Shown: positions 54,157 through 63,137 of the stretch, piece by piece | Layout of the letters: every line of letters begins with the position of its first letter | Position numbering within the stretch: the first letter of the stretch is position 1 | DNA from: Chloroflexaceae bacterium | GTDB taxonomy: Bacteria; Chloroflexota; Chloroflexia; Chloroflexales; Chloroflexaceae | Reading direction: 5' to 3' | NCBI GenBank assembly: GCA_025057155.1 | Contig: JANWYD010000001.1 | Span: forward strand, 209,113 to 273,112 | DNA: 64,000 nt | Made by a program: the position numbers and the translations under genes | Notes under the pieces: model-generated | What the model was told of the DNA's origin: nothing | Seen by the model: the letters and a program-made list of their open reading frames with translations, nothing else | Databases searched by the model: none

Positions 54157-54590
54157 CTTACAGGGTAGCCGCCCGCCGGTTCGCTGTTGAGGGGCGCCTT
54201 ACCTTTCTTTCATTGAGGGATTCCTCCCCTTTTCGGGAAGAATCTCCTTCTCCGTCTGGTTTCGCTCCGCTCCTGAGGTGAAAACGAGCTGTAGATAGGC
54301 AGGATTGGGGATAGCAAAGTCTTCAGGATCTGGTTCATGCCTTCGATGGGCGGTGAAGCTGTGTGAGACGTGATGCGCTGGTTTCCCTTGTCTTTGCCTC
54401 CGTGATTGCCCCGGACGTAATATGCCGGTAACAGAATGTTTACCCGCTGGTTACGCTGGCGTATAGCGTCGTGTCGTACACTGTACAGTGGCTGCAATCA
54501 CGGGTGTATGGCGCTCGTTTACCGGAACGCGGCGCGCCATCGTTGATCAAGGTGTGCGAATCAGGCCCCCTGTCCTCGTGAGGAGATCCT
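54157..54590. other. Gap of about 430 bp upstream of the large membrane protein gene
   Basis: No gene is seen. A minus-strand open frame at 54210-54497 lacks a ribosome binding site and recognisable features. The segment has a mild hairpin (TCCTCCCCTTTTCGGGAAGA) and the leader with GAGGAGAT before the ATG at 54591. Confidence 0.35.
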
Positions 54591-57500
54591 ATGCTCGACC
54601 TGCTGACCACACTTCTGTGCACCGCACTGCTGGGAATGCTGTTCCTGGCCCTCATCGTCTGGCTGGCGCGCCGGCCCGCAGGGCCGCGCACGGTCAATCC
54701 GTATGTTCCGTCTCCGGCCGGGCAGGTCACGCCGGAGCAGTTCATTGAGTTCGACGCGCTGGTGCAACGCTGGGTGGCCGAGGAGCGCCTCTCCCCGGCG
54801 GTGGGATCTGCCATTCGCAGTCTGATCGCCGCCGACTACGCTGCCGCCGGGTTCGGCACATTCCCTTCCGCGGCTGCCACTGCGCCGAATGCCGCCTCTG
54901 CGCCCGCCGCGTCCTCCGGCGACGTGGCCCGGCCTGTCGCGCCAGTTGCGCCTGTTGCGGCGTCCCCACCCCTTGCGGCGTCGCCCGCGCCCGTCGCCGC
55001 CGCGCCGTCCGCGCCAATCGCCGCCGAACCGCCCCCCCGGGTGAGCGCCCGTTCCTGGGGCGCCGCGCTGCTGGCCCTGGGCACCCGCCGCGCCCTGCTC
55101 TATCTGGGGGCGTTCTTGCTCGTCATTTCCAGCCTGACCCTGGTGATCTTCAACTGGGCCAGCTTTTCGCCGCTGGTGCAGTTTGCCATCCTCGCCGGCA
55201 CCACCGTCGCCCTCTGGGGACTTGGGACGTGGATGGCGCGCCAGCCCGCTCTGGGCGCCGCTGGCGCCAATTTGCAGGCCGTGGCCGCCCTGCTCGTCCC
55301 GGTGGTCGGTTTTGCCCTGTCGCGTCACGGTCTGCTTGATCTGGCCCCGCGCCCGGCCTGGCAACTGGCCTCGGCCCTCAGCCTGGGGTTGTACCTGCTC
55401 ACCGCCTGGCGCACCCGGCGGGCCTTCTACGCTGGCGCGGCAGTGGTTGCTGCCCTCAGCCTGATCTTCGCCGCCCCCGAGGCCCTGGATGGGGGATGGA
55501 AAAGCGCCGTTGCCACGATCTTTCTGGCAGCCCTGGTCCCCCTTACCATCCGCCTGCGGTCCACCGGCGCCACGGGGTCAGCTACGGGCGTGGCCCACGT
55601 CAGCCTGGTAGGGGCGCCGTTGCTGGCCCTGGGCGCTTGCACCCTCTACCTGGCCGGCCTGAGCGACGGCCTCGCCTTCGGCGTTACCCTCCTGGTCACC
55701 GCCCTGTTCTGCGTCCTGCGCTACCGGGCCGACCGGCGCGGCTGGTGGTTCTGGGCCGCTGTTGCGCTACCGCCCCTGGCGCTGGTGGTGATCCTCGCCG
55801 AGTTCGATCCGCCCCTGCGCGTGCAGGCCCTGGCACTGGCCCTCCTGGCCCTGGCCTACCTGTGGCTGAGCGCCGCTCTTGAACAGCGCGCACGCCCCGC
55901 CGCCGCGCCGCTGGCCCTCGGCGCGCTGCTCATTGGCGCGCTGGCCTTGCTCCCGGCGGGCCTCGATCTGAACGTGGCGCGCTTCGCCCTTGGTCCCCTG
56001 GCGGCCATGGGCCTCAGCGCCATCGTCCTGGTCGAACGGGGGCGCTTCGCCTGGCTTGGTTCCAGCCGCGATGGTCTGGCCGCCGGGGCGCTCGCTGGCG
56101 GGGGCGCCGCGCTCGCTGGCTGGCTGGGCGCGCTGCTCACCCTTACGCCGCTCACATACGGGCAGATCGGCCTGCTCCTGCTGCCCCTGGCGGCCCTGGC
56201 CTTCGCCGGCGCTCGCTGGTGGCCCGGTTCGCTTCGCCCCGCCTACGATCCCGCGCTCCAGACCCTGGGGATCTTCATCGCTCTGGCTGCCGGCGGGCTG
56301 GCGCTGGAAAACACCGCGACGCAACTCCCGGCGGCCCTGCTCCTCACGCTGATCTTCGGCGCACAGGCCGCGCTGCGGCGGGGCTGGCCGTGGGCTGTCC
56401 TCAGCCTGGGCGCGGGTCTCCTTGTCGCATGGTTCGCTCTCGAGCGTTTCGTTCCCGGCGCGGCCTGGACCCGCGCCGCGACGCTCACTGCCCTGGCCCT
56501 GAGCGCCGCCTACACCCTCGGCGGCGAACGGCTGCGCGCCACGGCGCTGCGTTACTGGACCTGGCCGGCGATTGCCTGGGGCGCGCTTGCCGGCGCGTTC
56601 GCCGCCGCGCTGGCTCTGCTCCAGGTCTTTGACAGGCATCCCCTCGCCGCGCTGACCTTCCTGAGCCTGGCGGGGCTGGCGGCGCTGCACAGTTTCCGCT
56701 GGCGCCAACCGCTGCTGGGCTATGGCGTGGCGCTGCTCCTGGCCACCGGCGCGCTCGTCGCCGCCGGTCAGGGCTTCTTCACCGCCTGGCAGCCGCAACT
56801 CGGCGACCTGGCCCTGGTGGTCTGCGCCCTGGCCCTGGGCCTGGCATTGCTCGGCCAGGCCCTGCGCCGCGTTGACCGGAGCTATGGGCCGCCCTACGAG
56901 TGGGTGGCCTTCTTCCTACTGCCCCTCGCGCCGCTGCTGGTCCTGGGCGACTCGGCCCGTCTCGCTCTCATCTGGGGCAGCATGGCCGGTCTCTACGCCC
57001 TGGCGCTCTGGCGCTACCGGCAACCCTGGCTCCTGGCCCTGGCCTTCATCGCGGCCGACCTGGCGACGTTCCACGCCGTCGCCTGGCAGTTGCCCGACAA
57101 CCCGCGGGAACAGGCCGGCCTCTTGCTGGCCGGGCTGGTGTGGCTCCAGGCGCTGGCGAGCGCCGCACTGCGTCGCGGGCCGGCCCCCTGGAACGTCGCC
57201 GGGCTATGGGGCTACAACAGCGCCGCGGTCGGCGGGGTGGGGGCCCTGGCCCTGGCCAGCGCCAGCGATGGGGCGCTGGCGAGCGCCGCGCTTGCGCTGG
57301 CGGCGCTGCTCGCCGTGCTGGCGCAGGTCGAACGTAGCGAGGCCGTGGCCTGGGGCAGTCTGGCGCTGGCGGTGCCGGGGGCCTGGCTGGCGCACACCGC
57401 CGCGGGGCTGGAGGGCGCCTGGGCAGCAGCCTGGCTGGTGCTTGAACTGGTGGGTCTCAGCCTGCTGGGGTGGCTGGCGATCCGCTCTGGCCTGGTCCTG

Positions 57501-58163
57501 TGGCGGCGCGTCACCGGCGATGGCGCCCTGGGCGCGGCGGCGCTGCTCACGCTGGGGGCCACGCTGGGCGGTCAACTCGCCCCGCTGACCTTCGCCCTGG
57601 CGAGCCTGGGCCTCCTGCTGGCCACCGTGGCCGTGCGCGAGCAACAGGCTGCCTACGCCTACGGCGCGGGCGGGGCGTTCGTGGGCGCGGCCCTCAGCCA
57701 GCTCGCTGGCTGGGGTGTGCGCGAGTTGCAGTGGTACGTCATCCCGGCAGGGCTATACCTGCTGGTCCTGGCCGGGGGACTGCGCCGCTTCCAGGGCCAG
57801 CGGCGCGCCTCGCAACTCATCGAAGCCGCGGCGGTCATGCTGCTCCTCGGGGTGACCACGGCGCAGGCCCTGCTGCCCGAGGGCGGGCTATTCTACTCAT
57901 TGCTGCTCTTCGGCGAGTCGCTGGTGATGGCGACCTACGGCGCCCTCTCGCGGCTGCGGGTGCCCTTCGTGGGCGGGATCGCCTTCTTCGTCGCCGGGGT
58001 ACTGTGGATGACCGTTGACACGGTGCGCCTGGCGAACCAGTGGGTCATCCTGGGGATCGTGGGCCTGATGATGGTGCTGGCCTACGTGGTGCTGGAGCGC
58101 CACCAGGAGCGCCTGCTGCGGGCCGGGCGCTTCTGGGCCGAGCAGCTCCGGGCGTGGGAGTAG
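54591..58163 (+). CDS. Very large multi-pass membrane protein (DUF2157/SCO7613-like)
   Basis: A 1190-residue protein. An N-terminal membrane anchor (residues about 5-25) precedes a cytoplasmic segment (VTPEQFIEFDALVQRW) and an alanine-proline-rich linker (residues about 90-150). From about 160 to the C-terminus there are some 30 alternating hydrophobic helices. The first, LYLGAFLLVISSLTLVIFNW, resembles the DUF2157 start. Related giant membrane proteins occur in Actinobacteria and Chloroflexota, with no known function. GGAGATCCT precedes the ATG. GC content and alanine-leucine content are extreme, so distant similarity should be judged with care. Confidence 0.7.
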   Translation: MLDLLTTLLCTALLGMLFLALIVWLARRPAGPRTVNPYVPSPAGQVTPEQFIEFDALVQRWVAEERLSPAVGSAIRSLIAADYAAAGFGTFPSAAATAPNAASAPAASSGDVARPVAPVAPVAASPPLAASPAPVAAAPSAPIAAEPPPRVSARSWGAALLALGTRRALLYLGAFLLVISSLTLVIFNWASFSPLVQFAILAGTTVALWGLGTWMARQPALGAAGANLQAVAALLVPVVGFALSRHGLLDLAPRPAWQLASALSLGLYLLTAWRTRRAFYAGAAVVAALSLIFAAPEALDGGWKSAVATIFLAALVPLTIRLRSTGATGSATGVAHVSLVGAPLLALGACTLYLAGLSDGLAFGVTLLVTALFCVLRYRADRRGWWFWAAVALPPLALVVILAEFDPPLRVQALALALLALAYLWLSAALEQRARPAAAPLALGALLIGALALLPAGLDLNVARFALGPLAAMGLSAIVLVERGRFAWLGSSRDGLAAGALAGGGAALAGWLGALLTLTPLTYGQIGLLLLPLAALAFAGARWWPGSLRPAYDPALQTLGIFIALAAGGLALENTATQLPAALLLTLIFGAQAALRRGWPWAVLSLGAGLLVAWFALERFVPGAAWTRAATLTALALSAAYTLGGERLRATALRYWTWPAIAWGALAGAFAAALALLQVFDRHPLAALTFLSLAGLAALHSFRWRQPLLGYGVALLLATGALVAAGQGFFTAWQPQLGDLALVVCALALGLALLGQALRRVDRSYGPPYEWVAFFLLPLAPLLVLGDSARLALIWGSMAGLYALALWRYRQPWLLALAFIAADLATFHAVAWQLPDNPREQAGLLLAGLVWLQALASAALRRGPAPWNVAGLWGYNSAAVGGVGALALASASDGALASAALALAALLAVLAQVERSEAVAWGSLALAVPGAWLAHTAAGLEGAWAAAWLVLELVGLSLLGWLAIRSGLVLWRRVTGDGALGAAALLTLGATLGGQLAPLTFALASLGLLLATVAVREQQAAYAYGAGGAFVGAALSQLAGWGVRELQWYVIPAGLYLLVLAGGLRRFQGQRRASQLIEAAAVMLLLGVTTAQALLPEGGLFYSLLLFGESLVMATYGALSRLRVPFVGGIAFFVAGVLWMTVDTVRLANQWVILGIVGLMMVLAYVVLERHQERLLRAGRFWAEQLRAWE

Positions 58164-58189
58164 GGGTTTCACCGTGCGGCCCTCAGGCG

Positions 58190-58437
58190 ATCGTCGTTCT
58201 GGTGGTGTTTCGCCCCCTCCCTGACCCTAATTTGGGGCAGTGGAAAACCCCTACCTCATCTCTCAGGTGCAGGGTTTTTCAAGCGAGAAGGGGTTTTTAG
58301 CATTCCTATGGGCTTACGATCTCACCCCCTCACCCCCCGCTCCCCTCTCCCGCGCGGGAGAAGGGGGTAGGGGGGTGGGGGGTGAAGGACGCGGGCATAT
58401 CGGAAGAAGGAAGACCCCTCCACCGAACCCATGCCGA
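58190..58437. repeat. GC-rich repeat block after the large membrane protein gene
   Basis: It contains AAAACCCCTAC and GGGGTTTTTAG arms, then CACCCCCTCACCCCCCGCTC with GGGGGTAGGGGGGTGGGG, forming two stem-loops. It differs from the TAGTCTGTAAA family. It lies between convergent genes and could be a strong bidirectional terminator. Confidence 0.6.
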
Positions 58438-60603
58438 TCAGTGGGCCTGAGCCGCGCCCTTGCTGCCGTACTTCGCCATCGTCTCGTCGTCGGTGATCGG
58501 GTTGCGAAGGTTATCCACCAGCTCCTGGATCTCCTTCGGCGGGGCCTTGGTCATCAGGCTGATCACAACGCAGAGGATGATCGCCACCGGCAGGCCGAAG
58601 ACGCCCGAACCCAGGTGAGAGATGCCGAGCACGTTAAAGGCCGGGTTGACATAATTCATCGACATGTAGAAGATAGTCACAGCCAGGCCGCCGATCATGC
58701 CCGCGATGGCGCCGGGGCCATTGGCGCGTCGCCAGAAGATGCCCAGCAGCACGACGGGGAAGAAGGTTGCCGCAGCCATCGAGAAGGCCCAGGCCACCAT
58801 CTGGGCGATCAGCGCCAGGCGCGGGATGGCCAGCAGCGCGGCGATTACGGCGGCCACGACGATCATCGCCTTGCCCAGCATGATGCGGGTTTGCAGGCTG
58901 GCTTTAGGGTTAATCGTGCGGAAGTAGATGTCGTGGGCCACCGCCGAAGCAATCACCACCAGCAGCCCGTCAGCGGTGGAGAGGGCCGCGGCCAGACCGC
59001 CAGCGGCCACCAGCGCGCCGATCGTGAAGGGCAGGCCGGCGATATCAGGCGCGGAGAGCACCACCAGGTCGCCGTCAATCGTTGCGGAGGTCGGCGTACC
59101 GATCTCGCCATACTGGACGATCCCGTCCACTGACTTCTCGGTCACCGCTGTGCCGGAGATCTCGCCGGCGCGCCCGGTCTTGTCATCAACCTTCTCGAAG
59201 GGACCGAGGTCAATCTTGCCGTTGCCGTTCAGATCCTCGACAACGACGGCCTTGGACTTCTCCAGGTTCTTCACCCAGGAGGGCTGCTTTCCAATCTCCA
59301 CGCCGTTGATGCTGCTGAAGTCACGGATGGCGATCAGCCCATTGCGGCCCCAGGTTTCCGTCCACTCCGGCAGTTCGCTGACCGGCTTGCCAACCACGTT
59401 CTCAAGAATGTTCCAGCGGGAGAAGGCAGCGTAGGCCGGGGCGGTGAAGTAGAGCAGGAAGATGAAGAACAGCGACCAGCCCACGCTCAAGCGGCTCTCC
59501 TTCACCGAGGGCACGGTGTAGAAGCGGATGAGAATGTGGGGCAGGCCGGCAGTGCCCAGCATGAGACAGGCCATGAGGGCCAGGAAGTTCCACGGCGTGC
59601 CGCGCCAGTCGCCCAGTTCGGGCCGCTTGGCGTCGGGAATGGTGATCGCCTCGGGCGGGGTCAGCGAGGTGCCGAACTGGGTATTGATCTGGGTCACGGC
59701 AGCGCGCGCCGAGGCGTTACTCATCCCTTCGTTGAAGGGCGGAATGTACCCGGTGGTGACGAACTTGCCCGGCACCACTGGCGACTCAGTGGTCTTAGAC
59801 AGCCCCTGTTCCTGCTCCAGAACCATGATTTTCTGCAGCGCCTGCCCGTAGCTCAACTGCGGGATGGGGAAGCCGGTGAGCTTAATGGAGAGGAACGTCA
59901 CCGGGATCAGGTAGGCGGTGATCAGAATGATGTACTGGGCCACCTGGGTCCAGGTCACCGCCTTCATACCGCCGAGGAACGAGCAGACCAGCACGCCGGA
60001 GAGGCCGAGCACCACGCCAAGCCGGTAATCCACGCCGACGAAGCGCTGCATAATCAGGCCCACGCCCACCACCTGGGCTGTCACATAGGTAAGGCTCACG
60101 ATAATGGCGCAGATGGCGGCGACGACGCGGGCGGTATTGCCGCCATAGCGAGCGCCCACGAAGTCAGGGATGGTGTACTGGCCGAACTTGCGCAGGTACG
60201 GCGCGAAGAGCAGGGCCAGCAGCACGTAGCCGCCGGTCCAGCCCATAATGTAGGCCAGGCCGTCATAACCGATGAGGAAGAGCGTACCGGCCATCGAGAT
60301 GAAGGAGGCGGCGCTCATCCAGTCGGCGCCGGTGGCCATGCCGTTGAACACAGCCGGCACGTTGCGCCCGGCGACATAGTACTCATCGAGCAGCTTGGTG
60401 CGCGAGATGATGCCGATGGTGGCATACAGCGCCATGGTCAGCAGCAGGAAGATCCAGCCGATGATCCGCGACGGCAGGCCGGCAAAGACCTCCAGCAGCA
60501 GCATGACGGCCGATACGAGGAGAAAGCCGATGGTAAACAGCCCATAGTACCGCGCCATCTTGTTGCGGAAGACGCTCTGGGCGCTCGAGGAAGAGACTGC
60601 CAT
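58438..60603 (-). CDS. Sodium:solute symporter, large subunit (ActP/VC_2705-like)
   Basis: A 721-residue transporter of the SSS family with about 13 membrane helices. SSS landmarks include DEYYVAGRNVPAVFNGMATG, GARYGGNTARVVAA and the signature GGLAAALSTADGLLVVIASA. A hydrophilic insertion of over 100 residues before the signature carries DLNGNGKIDLG, a calcium-loop-like motif. The substrate is probably a carboxylate such as acetate, judged from the family only. AGGAG lies seven bases before the chosen ATG. It is encoded downstream of the small subunit. Confidence 0.9.
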   Translation of the reverse strand: MAVSSSSAQSVFRNKMARYYGLFTIGFLLVSAVMLLLEVFAGLPSRIIGWIFLLLTMALYATIGIISRTKLLDEYYVAGRNVPAVFNGMATGADWMSAASFISMAGTLFLIGYDGLAYIMGWTGGYVLLALLFAPYLRKFGQYTIPDFVGARYGGNTARVVAAICAIIVSLTYVTAQVVGVGLIMQRFVGVDYRLGVVLGLSGVLVCSFLGGMKAVTWTQVAQYIILITAYLIPVTFLSIKLTGFPIPQLSYGQALQKIMVLEQEQGLSKTTESPVVPGKFVTTGYIPPFNEGMSNASARAAVTQINTQFGTSLTPPEAITIPDAKRPELGDWRGTPWNFLALMACLMLGTAGLPHILIRFYTVPSVKESRLSVGWSLFFIFLLYFTAPAYAAFSRWNILENVVGKPVSELPEWTETWGRNGLIAIRDFSSINGVEIGKQPSWVKNLEKSKAVVVEDLNGNGKIDLGPFEKVDDKTGRAGEISGTAVTEKSVDGIVQYGEIGTPTSATIDGDLVVLSAPDIAGLPFTIGALVAAGGLAAALSTADGLLVVIASAVAHDIYFRTINPKASLQTRIMLGKAMIVVAAVIAALLAIPRLALIAQMVAWAFSMAAATFFPVVLLGIFWRRANGPGAIAGMIGGLAVTIFYMSMNYVNPAFNVLGISHLGSGVFGLPVAIILCVVISLMTKAPPKEIQELVDNLRNPITDDETMAKYGSKGAAQAH

Positions 60604-60776
60604 GGTCACACTCCTGACACTTGTAACACCACTCGTCAGCGGATGGCCCGTGGAGAGCGAGCCGCGGCTGGCCGGCTCTGGCGGTGACTCCGTCGTTCAA
60701 CCACGGGGCGCACAAATGCAACTGAGCGCGAAACCGATTGCGTCGAGCAGCGATGCTTCTTAAAGATGGCGCGGCG

Positions 60777-61058
60777 CTAGCGGTCGCGGTCACTCAGGCC
60801 GTACTTCGCGTCAAGCCGGTTCATGGCAAAGGCGTAGTAGAAGATGAGGATCACGAACACCACCAGCGATCCCTGCGAGCCCATATAGTAGCCCAGGGGG
60901 AAGCCGGCGATCACGATGTTGTTCAACTGATTGACGAACAGCACCGGCACATACGAGACCGCGAACCAGATGATGACCAGCGTGGTGATCAGGCGAAGGT
61001 TCTCCCGCCAGTAGAGCCTGGCGCGCTCCTCGGCGGGCAGCTTGGTGAGGTCGGTCAT
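60777..61058 (-). CDS. Symporter small subunit (DUF4212)
   Basis: A 93-residue protein with two hydrophobic helices (LITTLVIIWFAVSYVPVLF and LVVFVILIFYYAFAMN). The motif YWRENLRLI near the N-terminus and the C-terminal LDAKYG are typical of DUF4212, the small partner of VC_2705-type symporters. It precedes the large-subunit gene by about 170 bp on the same strand. Confidence 0.92.
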   Translation of the reverse strand: MTDLTKLPAEERARLYWRENLRLITTLVIIWFAVSYVPVLFVNQLNNIVIAGFPLGYYMGSQGSLVVFVILIFYYAFAMNRLDAKYGLSDRDR

Positions 61059-61397
61059 TGAGGGCCTCCTTGCTCGCTACGTCCGGCGCTTCCTGGCGCC
61101 TTCCATTGCGCAATCGCATCCGTTTCCCGAAGCCATCCGGTTTCGGCGGACACGGACGAGCCATCCCGGCGCGACGAACGTGGTACGCGTCGAGATGCGA
61201 GAAGCAGCCGCGTTCTGCGGCGCACCTCTCAGAACCGATGTTTCGGGTTATTCGATGGATTGCTCGGTGGTAACAGCCTACCAGAGCTTTTTCATGCGCG
61301 TTTAAGATTTGTGTAAAGTTTCTGTAAAGCCTGAGGCGAGCGAGGGACTCCAGGCCCTGCAGCGGGGGTATGACAAAACCTGGTTTCTCCGTACTCC
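61059..61397. other. Gap upstream of the symporter genes
   Basis: No gene is seen. It contains the expected minus-strand leader of the symporter operon and, at about 61372-61392, an imperfect AAAACCTGGTTTCTCC palindrome of the dispersed family next to the binding-protein gene's stop codon. GTAAAGTTTCTGTAAAG near 61315 is a short direct repeat. Confidence 0.45.
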
Positions 61398-62237
61398 TCA
61401 TGGCGGCGGGGCGCCGCCAATCCCGAACCAGTGTTCGTTCAGCCGCGCGAAGAAGCCGTCGCGCTGCAAATCATCGAGGATGCGGTTGACCTCGGCTTCG
61501 AGCCGGAAGGCCGAACGGGGGAAGGCCAGGACCAGGGGTTCGCTGGTCAGGGCGCCGACGATGCGCAGATCCGCACGGCCCTGGGTGGCCTCCAGCGCCG
61601 TCACCATGTCGGTAATGACCGCGTCGAGCTGGCCCGCTCGCAGGTCGGCCAGAGCATCGGCGGGGTCGTCGTAGTTCTGGCGAAGCCTGAAGTTCGCCCC
61701 TGCGCGCAGCAGGCGCCGGGCGAGGGCGTCAGCGTCGGCGCCCAGAGCCACGCCCACCGTCTGGCCGCTCAGATCGGCGACCCCGGCGATGGGCGCCCCG
61801 GCAGGCGCGACCAGAACCTGCCCCGCGTCGAAGTAAAAGCGTGAGAAACGGGCGCGGAAGCCCTGTTCGGGGGCGTAAGGCAGCGCCGAGGCGATCATAT
61901 CCGCCCGACCGCTCACCAGGCTGTCGTAGAGCGCGTCGAAGCCCGTGGGCACGAACTCGACCTTTACCCCCAGTTCCGCGGCGATGGCCCGGGCCAGGTC
62001 AATGTCGTAGCCGATCACTTCCCCATCCCGCTCAAAGGCAAACGGGCGGAAGCCCACGTCGGTCGCCACCCGCAACGTCTCTCGACGTTGCATTGCTGTC
62101 CAGACCGGGTCGAGGGGCGGCGCCCCCCGGGGGCCGCCTGCGGCGCTCCACGCCAGCAGCGCGTACAGCGCCAGCACGCCCAGGGCCATCCCGTCCACCA
62201 GCGCATCACGCTGCCATCGAGGCGGGCGACTCATCAT
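61398..62237 (-). CDS. Family 3 substrate-binding protein (amino-acid type), membrane-anchored
   Basis: A 279-residue periplasmic-binding-protein fold of the SBP_bac_3 family. An N-terminal hydrophobic segment (ALGVLALYALLAWSAAGG) anchors or exports it; no lipobox cysteine is seen. The binding lobes show LRVATDVGFRPFAFERDG, GYDIDLARAIAAELG, DALYDSLVSGRADMI and DALADLRAGQLDAVITD. Such proteins bind amino acids or opines, or act as sensors. No ABC permease or ATPase gene is adjacent, so it may be an orphan binding protein. Confidence 0.88.
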   Translation of the reverse strand: MMSRPPRWQRDALVDGMALGVLALYALLAWSAAGGPRGAPPLDPVWTAMQRRETLRVATDVGFRPFAFERDGEVIGYDIDLARAIAAELGVKVEFVPTGFDALYDSLVSGRADMIASALPYAPEQGFRARFSRFYFDAGQVLVAPAGAPIAGVADLSGQTVGVALGADADALARRLLRAGANFRLRQNYDDPADALADLRAGQLDAVITDMVTALEATQGRADLRIVGALTSEPLVLAFPRSAFRLEAEVNRILDDLQRDGFFARLNEHWFGIGGAPPP

Positions 62238-62272
62238 ATTCTCATTATCGTTCCTTGATTCTCACAGATGGC

Positions 62273-62286
62273 TGAAGTATACTTCA
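62273..62286. promoter_or_regulatory. Perfect 14-bp palindrome upstream of the binding-protein gene
   Basis: TGAAGTATACTTCA lies 36 bp upstream of the start codon and contains TATACT, a possible -10 on the minus strand. The placement suggests an operator over the promoter, but no -35 was found. Confidence 0.45.
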
Positions 62287-62460
62287 CAGTAACAACCTTG
62301 CTTCCGCGTAGTCCGGCACTACGCAGAAGAGGACTGAACTGCTCACCTGATCCCATCACGCGCGTAATCTGCACCGCCGCACCGGAGAAGCCTGTAAAGA
62401 CGCTTCTTGAGTAGCAACATTCTCGTCTCTTTGCGGCGCTGCGCGAACAAGGGAACGTGC

Positions 62461-63102
62461 ATGGAAGAGCCTCGCGAGCAGCAACCCGTTGCAGCCCCGC
62501 CCCACCCCGCCTCACTCTACGGTGACGGGCCGCCACCGGGGATGTACGTCGCAAGTCCCGCGCCCTCGGCGCCCGGCGTGGCCGCGCGGGTGGCGCGCTT
62601 GCTCTTCCATCGCGCCTTCTGGTACGCTGAACAGCTCTGGCTGGTGGCCCGCCCGAATCTGGGCTGGATCATCCTCACCACCTTCCTCCTGGGCGTGATA
62701 GGTTTCCTCAGCCTGTTGCTGATCCTGCCGCGGCTCACCCGTGAGCAGCCGGCGGATATCCGCGTCGCCTGGCTCCAGCCCGCCCCCGCGGTCGTGGATT
62801 TCCTGCGCGGCCAGCAGACCTACGACGCCGATCTGATGTGGAACTCCTTCAGCCCCAGTTTCCAGGAGTCGTTGCAGGCGCGCGACTTCACGCGCGATGT
62901 CCTGGCCGAACAGATGGAACAGGAACGGCGCAACGGGCAGCGCTACCGCAAGTTTGAGTACATTGGCGGCGTCAGGCTCCCCGATAACCAGGCGATGTAT
63001 TTTTACGTCGTGGAAGTGTCAGTTCCCCGGAGCGCTCGCACGCGCTCGATTTCCTTCGTCTTCACCGTGGACCGAGACGGCAAGATTGTCGCCATCGAGT
63101 AA
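62461..63102 (+). CDS. Hypothetical single-span membrane protein
   Basis: A 213-residue protein. A proline-rich N-terminal region (about 1-45) precedes a transmembrane helix (IILTTFLLGVIGFLSLLLIL, about 77-96) and an extracytoplasmic domain of about 115 residues (YDADLMWNSFSPSFQESLQA, then SISFVFTVDRDGKIVAIE). The C-terminal part has the look of a small NTF2- or DUF3887-like domain, but that is tentative. It lies 35 bp upstream of the AAA ATPase gene on the same strand and is probably co-transcribed with it. Confidence 0.65.
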   Translation: MEEPREQQPVAAPPHPASLYGDGPPPGMYVASPAPSAPGVAARVARLLFHRAFWYAEQLWLVARPNLGWIILTTFLLGVIGFLSLLLILPRLTREQPADIRVAWLQPAPAVVDFLRGQQTYDADLMWNSFSPSFQESLQARDFTRDVLAEQMEQERRNGQRYRKFEYIGGVRLPDNQAMYFYVVEVSVPRSARTRSISFVFTVDRDGKIVAIE

Positions 63103-63137
63103 GCGCGCTGGCGCGTATCTGGAAGTGGAGAACACGC

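Noticed and set aside
54210-54497. Minus-strand 95-codon frame
   Set aside because: No ribosome binding site, no recognisable domain, and a very basic tail suggest chance opening.
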